Assembly (NCBI GenBank): GCA_034432595.1
Contig: DAOUBT010000022.1
Location: 15,887 to 79,886, forward strand
Length of the DNA: 64,000 bases
Direction of reading: 5' to 3'
Origin: DAOTZR01 sp034432595
GTDB taxonomy: Bacteria > Chloroflexota > Anaerolineae > B4-G1 > SLSP01
Both the position numbers and the translations under genes were made by a program. A model generated the notes under the pieces. The model searched no databases. It was not told the origin of the DNA and worked only from the letters and a program-made list of their open reading frames with translations. Shown piece after piece: positions 18,628-26,307 of this stretch (position 1 is its first letter; every line of letters starts with the position of its first letter).

Positions 18628-19266
18628 ATGCAGGAACAAAAAGAAACCACAACCCTGGCTCAGGCGGGCATTCTCGTCATTGCCGCCTATATCGCCGCGC
18701 AGATGCTCTCCGACGTTGGCAGCCTGAAAATCGCCATCGTCGGCGGCATGAGCATTGACGGCGGCACTTTCATCTACCCCATCACCTTCACCCTGCGCGA
18801 TATGATCCACAAGCGCCTGGGACACACGGCGGCGCGTACCGTCATCATCGCTGCAGCTGTCATCAACCTGATCATGGCTGCTTACTTCGCCTTCCTGACC
18901 ACCCTCGCTCCCGATCCCACCTGGCCGCTGCAGGAAGCCTTTGCCAGCATCCTTGCTCCGGCCTGGCGCATCGTCGTGGCGAGCATCATCGCCGAAGTGG
19001 TGGCCGAGCTGCTGGATACGGAAATCTATCACCTGTGGGTCACGCGCATCACCCGCCGTTACCAGTGGGCGCGCGTCCTTTCAAGCAACGCGCTCAGCGT
19101 GCCCGTAGATAGCCTCATCTTCTGCTGGTTGGCCTTTGGGGGCACCCTCCCCGCGGCGACCGTGTGGTCCATCGTGTGGGCCAACATCCTTGTAAAGGGC
19201 ATCACCACCCTCATCAGCCTGCCCGGGATCTATCTGGTGCGCGAAGAAGCGACGGCACAGGCATGA
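18628..19266 (+). CDS. Queuosine precursor transporter (YhhQ family)
   Basis: The 212-residue protein has six predicted membrane helices and the family segments GGMSIDGGTFIYPITFTLRDMIHKRLG and AEVVAELLDTEIYHLW, characteristic of the YhhQ (DUF165/VUT) transporters. These import queuine-pathway precursors such as preQ0/preQ1 through the inner membrane, for tRNA wobble modification. An AGGAGAGG element precedes the ATG. The stop overlaps the start of era as ATGA. No queuosine synthesis gene is nearby, which suits salvage. Substrate specificity between preQ0, preQ1 and queuine is not decidable here. Confidence 0.88.
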   Translation: MQEQKETTTLAQAGILVIAAYIAAQMLSDVGSLKIAIVGGMSIDGGTFIYPITFTLRDMIHKRLGHTAARTVIIAAAVINLIMAAYFAFLTTLAPDPTWPLQEAFASILAPAWRIVVASIIAEVVAELLDTEIYHLWVTRITRRYQWARVLSSNALSVPVDSLIFCWLAFGGTLPAATVWSIVWANILVKGITTLISLPGIYLVREEATAQA

Positions 19267-20273
19267 ACGAAAAGCACGAGACCCGCGACCTCATCGAACG
19301 CTTCCTGGCCGAAACCGGTGACGTGACGGGCGAGAGCGCCGGCGCAGACTGGCACGACGCGCCCCTCCCGCCCGGCCACAAATCCGGCTTTGTGGCGGTC
19401 ATCGGACGGCCCAACGTGGGCAAGTCCACCCTCATCAACGCCTTAATAGGGCAAAAAGTGAGCATCGTCTCGCCCAAACCGCAGACGACGCGCACGCGCA
19501 TCATGGGTGTGCTGACACAGCCTGATTATCAGCTCATCTTCGTGGACACGCCCGGCATCCATCGCCGTGCTGAGCACCGCTTGGGGCGACAGCTCAACGA
19601 AAACGCCCTTGCTGCTTTGCCCGATGCGGATGTCATCCTTTTCGTCGTGGACGTGAGCCAACCGCCCCACCCCGACGACATGCGCGTGGCGGAAGTGCTG
19701 CGCGAAAAAGCCACGCAACGCCCGGTCTTCTTCGTGCTCAACAAGATGGACCAGCTCGCTATGGAGAAAGCCGAAACGCACATTACCGCCTATTGGGCGC
19801 TTTACCCTCAGTATGCCGATTCCATGCCGGTCAGCGCGCTCAAGGGCACCAACCTGGAGCGCCTGTTAGAGCATCTCCTGCGCTTCGTGCCCGAAGGTCC
19901 GCGCTACTTCCCACCCGATCAGCTCACCGATCAGACCGAACGGCAAATCGCAGCGGAACTCATCCGCGAGGCGGCGCTGCGCTACACACGCGAGGAAATC
20001 CCGCACGCCTTAGCCGTCATCGTCGAGGAGTACCTCGAACAGCCCAACGGCGTCACGCACATCACCGCCACCCTGTGGGTTGAACGGGACTCGCAGAAGC
20101 CCATCGTCATCGGCAAGGGGGGCGACATGCTCAAGCGCATCGGCACCGCGGCGCGGCACGAGCTGGAGCGCTTTATCGGGGGGCAGGTGTATCTGGAGCT
20201 ATGGGTCAAAGTGCGCCCGAAATGGCGCAACAACGAACGCGATTTGAAAGAAGCAGGCATCGTCGAGCGGTAA
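19263..20273 (+). CDS. era: GTPase Era
   Basis: The 336-residue product has the complete Era layout: GRPNVGKST (G1), the QTTRTRIMGV segment (G2), DTPGIH (G3), NKMD (G4) and SALKGTN (G5). A KH RNA-binding domain follows with VIGKGGDMLKRIG and the terminal LWVKVRPKWR. Era binds the 3' end of 16S rRNA and assists small-subunit assembly. An N-terminal extension of about 38 residues precedes the GTPase fold and is longer than usual. The start overlaps the preceding stop (ATGA), arguing that the extension is real. The gene converges with holB, with only 8 bp between them. Confidence 0.95.
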   Translation: MNEKHETRDLIERFLAETGDVTGESAGADWHDAPLPPGHKSGFVAVIGRPNVGKSTLINALIGQKVSIVSPKPQTTRTRIMGVLTQPDYQLIFVDTPGIHRRAEHRLGRQLNENALAALPDADVILFVVDVSQPPHPDDMRVAEVLREKATQRPVFFVLNKMDQLAMEKAETHITAYWALYPQYADSMPVSALKGTNLERLLEHLLRFVPEGPRYFPPDQLTDQTERQIAAELIREAALRYTREEIPHALAVIVEEYLEQPNGVTHITATLWVERDSQKPIVIGKGGDMLKRIGTAARHELERFIGGQVYLELWVKVRPKWRNNERDLKEAGIVER

Positions 20274-20281
20274 GCGCCCGG

Positions 20282-21247
20282 CTACGGCATCCCCAACACC
20301 AGCACCTCTAACGCCAGTTGGGGATTCACGCTCGCCTCCAGATCATCCAGGGTTTGGGCCAGGGCTTGCAGCACCTGCACAGTTTTTTCGGGGCTGATGC
20401 GCGCCGCAAGCGCGCGCAGCTCCATCTGGTATTCACGCCAAGTAATCGCCTCCACGCCCTGTTGGAGCAGCAGCACATCCCGCCAGGCGCTGCGCCAGGT
20501 CTCCAGCAGGGCCGGCAGCGCGGAAGGCTCTTTAGCCACCGTTTCGGCCAGGCTTAAGCGTGCGGGCAAGTCGGCGTGCAGGACGTCCAGAAGCTGCTCC
20601 AGCGCCTGCGCGGCCTGTATGGCACGATTGGGGTGCACGGCCCACCCCACACGTCCGCCGGAGAGGCGCGCCAGGCGATCCGCCTGTGCCTCCTCCATCC
20701 CCCAGCGCGTCACCAAAGCCTGACGCAGCTCCTCACGCGGGACGGGACGCAAAGCCAGCACCGCCGCGCGCGAAACAATCGTGGGCAACAGCGCTTCCGC
20801 TTCCAAAGCCAACAGCACCAGATGCGCGTAAGCCGGCGGTTCCTCCAGCGTTTTGAGCAGCGCGTTCGCAGCCGCATCAGTAGCGCTCTCGAAATGCGCA
20901 ATCACCGCCACCCTGCGCCCGCCCGCCACCGGACGCAGGCGCAACACGCGCTCCAGTTCCCGCAGCGCACCGATCTTAAGCGCCCCACCCTCTTCTTCCG
21001 GCGCGACCAGAATAAGATCGGGGTGTGTGCCGTTGAGCACACGGCGGCAGGCGGCGCACGTGCCACAGGGACGCTGATACCCATCCGTAGCCTGACACAA
21101 AAGCGCCTGAGCAAAAGTCAAAGCCAGGGTCGTTTTTCCCACCCCATTCGGACCGGTGATCAGCAAGGCATGCGGGACGGCATCTTCCACAATAGCCCGT
21201 TGCAGGCGTTCCACAGCCCAGGCATGTCCCACGATAGGCCAACTCAT
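20282..21247 (-). CDS. holB: DNA polymerase III delta' subunit
   Basis: The 321-residue clamp-loader ATPase has Walker A GPNGVGKTT, a CGTCAACR zinc-module segment, and an SATDAAANALLKTLEEPP box typical of delta'/gamma subunits. VLLALEAEALLPTIVSRA provides the SRC-like region. The position corresponding to the SRC motif reads SRA rather than SRC. The protein would help load the DnaN clamp, whose gene lies at 56.4 kb. The start overlaps the THEP1-like stop as ATGA, so the two are translated together, downstream of the tmRNA gene. Confidence 0.9.
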   Translation of the reverse strand: MSWPIVGHAWAVERLQRAIVEDAVPHALLITGPNGVGKTTLALTFAQALLCQATDGYQRPCGTCAACRRVLNGTHPDLILVAPEEEGGALKIGALRELERVLRLRPVAGGRRVAVIAHFESATDAAANALLKTLEEPPAYAHLVLLALEAEALLPTIVSRAAVLALRPVPREELRQALVTRWGMEEAQADRLARLSGGRVGWAVHPNRAIQAAQALEQLLDVLHADLPARLSLAETVAKEPSALPALLETWRSAWRDVLLLQQGVEAITWREYQMELRALAARISPEKTVQVLQALAQTLDDLEASVNPQLALEVLVLGMP

Positions 21248-21780
21248 ACGTCCTCCTCTATCCAGGCGAACAGCTCCGCGAAAAGCGCGTCACGTTGCTC
21301 CGCCCTGACGCGCGCGATGGTGAAGATCGGCCCCGGCAAACGCTGCAAGGCTACGCCGAGCAGCTCAGGACGCACGACAATGACGCCACGGCGATAGCTC
21401 AACGCCGGCAGCGCCTCAAGCAGCGACGCCCATCCTTGCTGGTATACCAGCTCCAGGGGGCCAATTTCATCCAGGAAAAAAACCTCAGCCGGGAAACTGC
21501 GCCGAAAGGCCTGCGCGCTTGCTTCCATGGCCACGGGATCGAAGTGGTAGTGCAACATCAACGCAGGGGAAGACGGCACCGTGGACGGGTGCGTGAGGCG
21601 GTACACCTCATCGGTAGCCAGATCCAGCGCCTCCAGGGTAGATTCGTCCGTGCGGCGGGTGATCAAGCCCGCCACGCGCACGGCGTGCGAACGCAACGCC
21701 TCGGCCAAACGCAGGCAGAGCGTCGTTTTGCCGACGCCACGTTCACCAGTGATGAATAGCAAACGAGATGATGGATTCAT
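21244..21780 (-). CDS. THEP1-type nucleoside-triphosphatase
   Basis: The 178-residue product from the ATG at 21780 begins with FITGERGVGKTTLCLRL, a P-loop. It continues with VAGLITRR and the Walker B-like VFFLDEIGPLEL, the signature set of the THEP1/DUF265 NTPase family. Thermophilic members hydrolyse NTPs with broad specificity and their cellular role is unclear. The longer open frame upstream runs into the tmRNA gene and is not coding. It is coupled to holB by an ATGA overlap. Family assignment is firm, the physiological function unknown. Confidence 0.88.
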   Translation of the reverse strand: MNPSSRLLFITGERGVGKTTLCLRLAEALRSHAVRVAGLITRRTDESTLEALDLATDEVYRLTHPSTVPSSPALMLHYHFDPVAMEASAQAFRRSFPAEVFFLDEIGPLELVYQQGWASLLEALPALSYRRGVIVVRPELLGVALQRLPGPIFTIARVRAEQRDALFAELFAWIEEDV

Positions 21781-21806
21781 ATGCCAGTTCAGGTGGATGC
21801 AACGCA

Positions 21807-21830
21807 CAGGGCCGGGCGAACCCGGCCCTG
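21807..21830. terminator. Hairpin following the tmRNA gene
   Basis: Ten-base arms CAGGGCCGGG and CCCGGCCCTG enclose a CGAA/TTCG tetraloop just after the tmRNA 3' end. No T-run follows, so it may act as a processing or partial termination signal, or be another palindromic repeat. Confidence 0.45.
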
Positions 21831-21838
21831 CAACAAGG

Positions 21839-22237
21839 TGGAGATGGCGGGAATCGAACCCGCGTCCGAAGAATTCGACTGACCACATCTACGAGCGTAG
21901 TCGGCCCTTGTGACTTCGCCCGGGGGGTCGCTGCCGACCGCGTCCGATCCGGGCTAACCGATAGCCTTAGCCGTGCCTATCGGTATCAGCACGGGTGCAC
22001 GACGACTCTCTCACGCCTAACTCCGCCACGCCGTCGAGATGGCGGAGGGGCGTGACCGCATCCTCGCGGTCAGGTCTTGGACGTAAGTCCCGTTACGGCC
22101 TTAGGCCGCAACAGGGACAGCCGCCCAATTGTAAGCTACAGGGTTGGCACTTATAAGTTGCTCCTGAGATTACGGGGTCGGAGCCACCCCGGCTCGCCGT
22201 GTTCAGCCAGCCTTCCCCGTCGAAACCTGTCATCCCC
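21839..22237 (-). ncRNA. ssrA: tmRNA (transfer-messenger RNA)
   Basis: On the minus strand the RNA starts GGGGATGACAGGTTTCGAC, the canonical tmRNA 5' end, and ends with a T-arm GGGTTCGATTCCCGCC and an acceptor strand CATCTCC plus discriminator A. The acceptor strands pair over seven positions with one G-U. Inside is the tag reading frame (22148-22101): ANPVAYNWAAVPVAA and a TAA stop. tmRNA with SmpB frees stalled ribosomes and marks the broken product for proteolysis. CCA is not fully encoded. The mature length is about 399 nt. smpB is not in the window. Confidence 0.96.
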
Positions 22238-22247
22238 TTATATTTTT

Positions 22248-22253
22248 ATTATA
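22248..22253 (-). promoter_or_regulatory. tmRNA promoter -10 element
   Basis: TATAAT on the minus strand lies 11 bases before the mature tmRNA 5' end. A -35 candidate, TTTGCA, sits 16 bases upstream of it. Distance and sequence fit transcription starting at or a few bases before the mature end. Confidence 0.65.
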
Positions 22254-22470
22254 CCATGAAAGCCTCGACTGCAAAGACCAGGGCTTCATAGACAATGGTT
22301 GTCTCTTGAAAAGTGATGCTGACCATCCAAGGGCTTACTTACTCTACCCCAACCAGGATAGACAGCCTTTCAAACGTCCGGGCGGCCGCCCCACAAACGC
22401 CCGGCAGAAAGGCATGGTCCCGTCCATGCAGGCGGACAAGATGGAAAGGATAGCTTGCACGTCACTGATA

Positions 22471-22580
22471 AGGTAACTGCCTACCCTCGTCGGTCGGCAG
22501 GCCCATTGCTCCCCTGATCTCCCCCTCCCCTCTCCTGGCCTTCGGCCAGGAGAGGGGAGGGGTGATGTAGGCAGTTACCT
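22471..22580. repeat. Nested inverted-repeat element
   Basis: Outer arms AGGTAACTGCCTAC (22471-22484) and GTAGGCAGTTACCT (22567-22580) flank an inner perfect 19-base hairpin (22522-22540 and 22544-22562) closed by C-TTCG-G. The element lies in the 600-base gap between tmRNA and the sugar operon. No coding sequence is seen in that gap. It looks like a small non-coding mobile or repetitive element; no target duplication is recognisable. Confidence 0.6.
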
Positions 22581-22724
22581 GATAAGGGCAAATTCCATCC
22601 CTGCGGTAGGAAGCTCTATGTCTCACCGATAGAGGCTACCTGGCGTCCCCCATGGCGCGACGAAGCGCCATCCCTCTCACGAAATTTGTTGATATATCAC
22701 CAATTTTTCCTATTCACCAATACC

Positions 22725-22779
22725 AAGCGCTTTGCAAACGGCCTGGCCTATTGACAAAGTTGTTAAAAAATGTTAATAT
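22725..22779 (+). promoter_or_regulatory. Sugar operon promoter with possible LacI-type operator
   Basis: TTGACA (22751-22756), a 17-base spacer and TAATAT (22774-22779) form the strongest promoter in the window. Just upstream the palindrome AAGCGCTT (22725-22732) resembles the centre of LacI-family operators that control sugar genes. The regulator gene is not in the window. The promoter is convincing; the operator is tentative. Confidence 0.7.
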
Positions 22780-22841
22780 CTGAGCGGTTTCAAATCCAGT
22801 GAAACCAAATTCATTTCAATCTCTTTCAAGAGGAGGAGAGC

Positions 22842-24140
22842 ATGAAGAATCGCTGGTTTGTGTTCCTGTCCCTGATTCTGGTGGCGGGCATGCTGTTGAC
22901 CGCATGCAAGCCGACGGCCACCGCCACCCCGACCACCGCTCCGACGGAGAAGCCGACCGAGCAGCCGACGGAGAAGCCGACCGAGCAGCCCACGGCCGAG
23001 CCGCAGACGGTTGAGATCACGATCTGGCATCAGTGGGACGGCAAGTACCTCGAGGCCATCACGCAGGCCTTCAAGGATTACGAAGCCGCGCACCCCGGCG
23101 TCAAAATCAACCTGGACAAGCCCGAAGATGTGGCTTCGGCCCTGAACGTCGCCATCCCGGCGGGTGAGGGTCCCGACATCATCGGTTGGGCGAATGACAA
23201 GATCGGTGAGCAGGCGCTCGTCGGTAACATTGTCGCCCTCGATGACTATGGCATCACCAAGGAATTCCTGCAGAGCACCTACGAGCCGGCTGCGGTTGCG
23301 GGTGTGATGTGGAAGGGCAAGATTTGGGCGCTGCCCGAGACGCAGGAAGGTATTGCGCTGGTTTACAATGCTGACCTGGTGACCGAGGAATATCTCCCCA
23401 CCGATCCCCTGGACTTCAACGCCCTCCTGGCTAAGGCCGAGAAGTTCCAGCAGGATACCGGGAAGGTCCTGATCTGCAATCAGGGTTTTGGTGGTGCTGA
23501 CCCCTACCACCTGGCCCCGATTTACTTTGGTCACGGCGTCCCGTCCTATGTTGATGACGAGGGCAAGGGCTACCTGAACACGCCCGAAATGGTCGCCGGT
23601 GCCGAGTTCCTGCTGAAGCTCAAGCAATACTCCCTGAACGAGAACAGCTACGACATCTGCATGGCTTCTCTGAAGGAAGGGAAGGTCGGCATGTGGTGGA
23701 CGGGCCCGTGGGCCATCGCCGGCATCGAAGAGAGCGGCATCAACTACGGCATTGCGGCCATGGGTCGCCCCTTCGTTGGCATCAAGACCCTGATGATGAC
23801 CAAGAACGCTGTGGATCGCGGCAAGACCGAGGTTGTGCTCGACGTCATGAAGTACTTCACGAGCGCCGAGGTGCAGAAGAAGCTGGCCCTGGTCAACAAG
23901 ACCATCCCGGCGGCAACGGCGGCCCTGCAGGATCCTGAGGTTGCCCAGCTCAAGACCGTGGTGGGCTTCGGTAAGTCCCTGAACCTGGGTATCCCGATGT
24001 CCCCGTCCCCCTACTCTTCCGCGCAGTGGGGTCCGGTTGGCGATGCTTCTGTGGCAGTCTGGACGGGCGCTCAGACCCCGGCCGAGGCTATGGCGGCTGC
24101 CGAGCAGGCTCTGGAAGCAGCTATCGCGGCGATGAAGTAA
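22842..24140 (+). CDS. Sugar ABC transporter substrate-binding lipoprotein (MalE-like)
   Basis: The 432-residue product has a signal peptide with lipobox LLTAC (Cys near residue 22), then a Thr/Pro/Glu-rich linker made of repeated TEKPTEQP units. A type I sugar-binding domain begins at ITIWHQWDGKYLEAI and includes the GPDIIGWANDKIGE region of MalE-like proteins. It would capture maltodextrin-like or other oligosaccharides outside the membrane and hand them to the two permeases downstream. An AGGAGG element sits before the ATG. Specificity for maltose is inferred from the neighbouring GH13 gene. A 14-bp hairpin after the gene may favour higher expression of this component. Confidence 0.92.
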   Translation: MKNRWFVFLSLILVAGMLLTACKPTATATPTTAPTEKPTEQPTEKPTEQPTAEPQTVEITIWHQWDGKYLEAITQAFKDYEAAHPGVKINLDKPEDVASALNVAIPAGEGPDIIGWANDKIGEQALVGNIVALDDYGITKEFLQSTYEPAAVAGVMWKGKIWALPETQEGIALVYNADLVTEEYLPTDPLDFNALLAKAEKFQQDTGKVLICNQGFGGADPYHLAPIYFGHGVPSYVDDEGKGYLNTPEMVAGAEFLLKLKQYSLNENSYDICMASLKEGKVGMWWTGPWAIAGIEESGINYGIAAMGRPFVGIKTLMMTKNAVDRGKTEVVLDVMKYFTSAEVQKKLALVNKTIPAATAALQDPEVAQLKTVVGFGKSLNLGIPMSPSPYSSAQWGPVGDASVAVWTGAQTPAEAMAAAEQALEAAIAAMK

Positions 24141-24152
24141 ACTTCGCAAAAC

Positions 24153-24184
24153 AAGGAGGGAGAGTCTTGTGACTCTCCCTCCTT
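24153..24184 (+). promoter_or_regulatory. Intra-operon stem-loop after the binding-protein gene
   Basis: A perfect 14-bp stem (AAGGAGGGAGAGTC with its complement) closes a TTGT loop directly after the binding-protein gene. It is followed by an A-rich rather than T-rich stretch, so it is more likely an mRNA-stabilising or partial attenuation element than a full terminator. Confidence 0.6.
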
Positions 24185-24241
24185 ACTTAAAAAAAAGGCG
24201 TCTCGCGACGCCACCACACCCAAATTGTGGAGGCTACCCCC

Positions 24242-25465
24242 ATGGCTGGATGGTCAGGCCGTCGCAAAAATATCATCGTTTTCCTCTTTTTGTTGCCCAC
24301 CCTGCTGGGCGTTCTGGTTTTCAACGTCTACCCTATTCTGCTCAACACCTATATTTCATTCACCAACCGCAACAAATTCCATCCCAACCCGGATTGTACA
24401 GCAGGCCTGAATGGCATTCTGGACCCGGTATGTTGGCCCATGTTCCGGGAAAATGCCCCTCAGGGTCTGGGTGAGCCTTATCGCGTGCAAGAGCCACTCC
24501 TGAAAAACTACATTGACCTGATCGGTAAGCTCTTTACCGCGGATAGTCTGTTGGCCTTGCTACGCCTGGTGCTCACCTTTGTACCCTTGATTATTGTCGG
24601 ACAATTGAACAAGCGGTTCGAAAAGCAAGGGAATCGCCCCCTTTCCTCAACGGCGCTCTGGCTCATCGGCATCGGCGCTACCATCATCCTGGGGTGGTTG
24701 CTTAAGTTTGTAGCCGCTTTCACCGCCTTGATGGAAACAGGCGACTTCCTGTTCGTGGTCTTCCGCACCCTGTTGTTCGTCGTCGCGCGCGTGCCCATCA
24801 CCTTTTTGGTCGGCTTGATTCTGGCGTTGATCCTGAATTCCAAGCATCTACCGGGACGCACCTTCTTCCGCGTGATTTTGTTCCTGCCCTGGGCTGCCTC
24901 GTCGGTCGCGATTCTGGTAGCCTTGATCTGGCAGTTCATCTTCCGTGAGCAGGGTGTCCTCAATCAGGTGTTGGGATTCCTGGTGCAGGGCTACAAGCCG
25001 GTGAGCTGGCTGAACAATCCCACCACCGCTTTTGCCATTATCGTCATCGCCGATATCTATTTCTCCTACCCCTTCTTCATGGTCTCCATCCTGGGCGCGC
25101 TGCAATCCATCTCGATGGATATGTATGAGGCTGCGGAAATTGATGGGGCAAGTTGGTGGCAGCAGCTCACCAACATTACATTGCCGCTCATCCGCCCTGC
25201 GGTGTTGCCGGCAGCCGTGCTTACCTCTATTTCAGCTTTCCAGATGTTCGGCACGGCCTTTGCGATTACCGCCGGCGGGCCACGAACTTCAGCTCTCAAG
25301 CCCGGCGCTACTGAGTTCGTCATGGTCTACGCCTACCGGCAGATTTTCCAGCTCCAGGATTACGGTAAGGCGACTGCCTTTGCCGTCATCATCTTCTTCT
25401 TCCTGTTTGGAGCCACGCTCTGGAGCCTGCGCATTACCCGCATGACGAAAGGAGCTTACGAATGA
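24242..25465 (+). CDS. Sugar ABC transporter permease (MalF-like)
   Basis: The 407-residue membrane protein has about seven to eight helices. The conserved cytoplasmic loop that docks on the ATPase reads EAAEIDGASWWQQLTNITLPLIRP (EAA motif). The start at 24242 is chosen because GGAGG lies eight bases upstream. Compared with many MalF-like permeases it has an extra membrane-spanning insert (about residues 80-190) before the core. It forms the transmembrane channel with the next permease. The stop overlaps the next gene's start (ATGA). Sugar type is assigned by operon context. Confidence 0.92.
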   Translation: MAGWSGRRKNIIVFLFLLPTLLGVLVFNVYPILLNTYISFTNRNKFHPNPDCTAGLNGILDPVCWPMFRENAPQGLGEPYRVQEPLLKNYIDLIGKLFTADSLLALLRLVLTFVPLIIVGQLNKRFEKQGNRPLSSTALWLIGIGATIILGWLLKFVAAFTALMETGDFLFVVFRTLLFVVARVPITFLVGLILALILNSKHLPGRTFFRVILFLPWAASSVAILVALIWQFIFREQGVLNQVLGFLVQGYKPVSWLNNPTTAFAIIVIADIYFSYPFFMVSILGALQSISMDMYEAAEIDGASWWQQLTNITLPLIRPAVLPAAVLTSISAFQMFGTAFAITAGGPRTSALKPGATEFVMVYAYRQIFQLQDYGKATAFAVIIFFFLFGATLWSLRITRMTKGAYE

Positions 25466-26307
25466 ACCGAAAACCGAAACCCATTGTGCTGGCGTTACAG
25501 TACCTCATTTTGATTCTGGCGGCACTGTTCGCCTTCTATCCGATCTGGTTTGCCATTCTGGCTTCTGGACGTGCAGGACAGCGCCTGTACACGCTCAATC
25601 TGGCCGGTATGTTCCTTCCCACAGAATGGACGTTCAAGAACTACAACGTCATGCTCTTTGAACAGCCTTTCCTGATCTGGATCAAAAACAGCCTGTACGT
25701 GGCAGCGCTGACCACGGTCGCATCGCTGATTGTTTCGACGTTCGGCGCTTTTGCCGTGTCACGTTTCCGCTTCAAAGGCCGGGAGTTTTTCCTGATCTTC
25801 CTGCTGGCGATTCAGACTTTCCCTGGCGTGCTCTCCCTGGTAGCTATCGCGCAGGTGTTGACGGCGCTGGGCCTTTACGGTAAACACGAGGGCCTGATCC
25901 TGGCCTACACCACCGGGACGCTGGTCTTCTGTACCTGGAATCTGAAGGGCTATTTCGATACCATCCCCATTGACCTGGAAGAAGCGGCCATGCTCGATGG
26001 TTGCGGCCCGATTGAGGCTTTTATTTTTGTGGCTCTGCCCCTGGCCAAACCGGCCCTGGCCGTCACCGCGCTGCTTTCCTTCCTTTCCGGGTGGGGTGAC
26101 TTTATCTTTGCCTCGGTGCTGATACCTGCGCCCGAAACCATGAAGCTCGCGGTGCCCGCGCTCTACCGCCTGGCGAACAGCATGAGCGTCCCCTGGGGTT
26201 ACTTCGCCGCGGGCGCAACGATCGTCATCATCCCCACGCTGATTGTCTTCCTGATGACGCAGCGTTCCTTCGAGTCAGGGTTAACGGTCGGAGGCGTGAA
26301 GGGCTAA
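25462..26307 (+). CDS. Sugar ABC transporter permease (MalG-like)
   Basis: The 281-residue protein has six membrane helices. The EAA loop reads DLEEAAMLDGCGPIEAFIFVALPLAKPALA, as in MalG-type inner-membrane permeases. It pairs with the MalF-like subunit. No ATP-binding subunit is encoded in the operon, so a shared ATPase (MsmK/UgpC type) from elsewhere is expected, a common arrangement in Gram-positive-type carbohydrate transporters. Both ends overlap neighbours: ATGA with the upstream permease and TAATG with the glycosidase gene. Confidence 0.92.
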   Translation: MNRKPKPIVLALQYLILILAALFAFYPIWFAILASGRAGQRLYTLNLAGMFLPTEWTFKNYNVMLFEQPFLIWIKNSLYVAALTTVASLIVSTFGAFAVSRFRFKGREFFLIFLLAIQTFPGVLSLVAIAQVLTALGLYGKHEGLILAYTTGTLVFCTWNLKGYFDTIPIDLEEAAMLDGCGPIEAFIFVALPLAKPALAVTALLSFLSGWGDFIFASVLIPAPETMKLAVPALYRLANSMSVPWGYFAAGATIVIIPTLIVFLMTQRSFESGLTVGGVKG

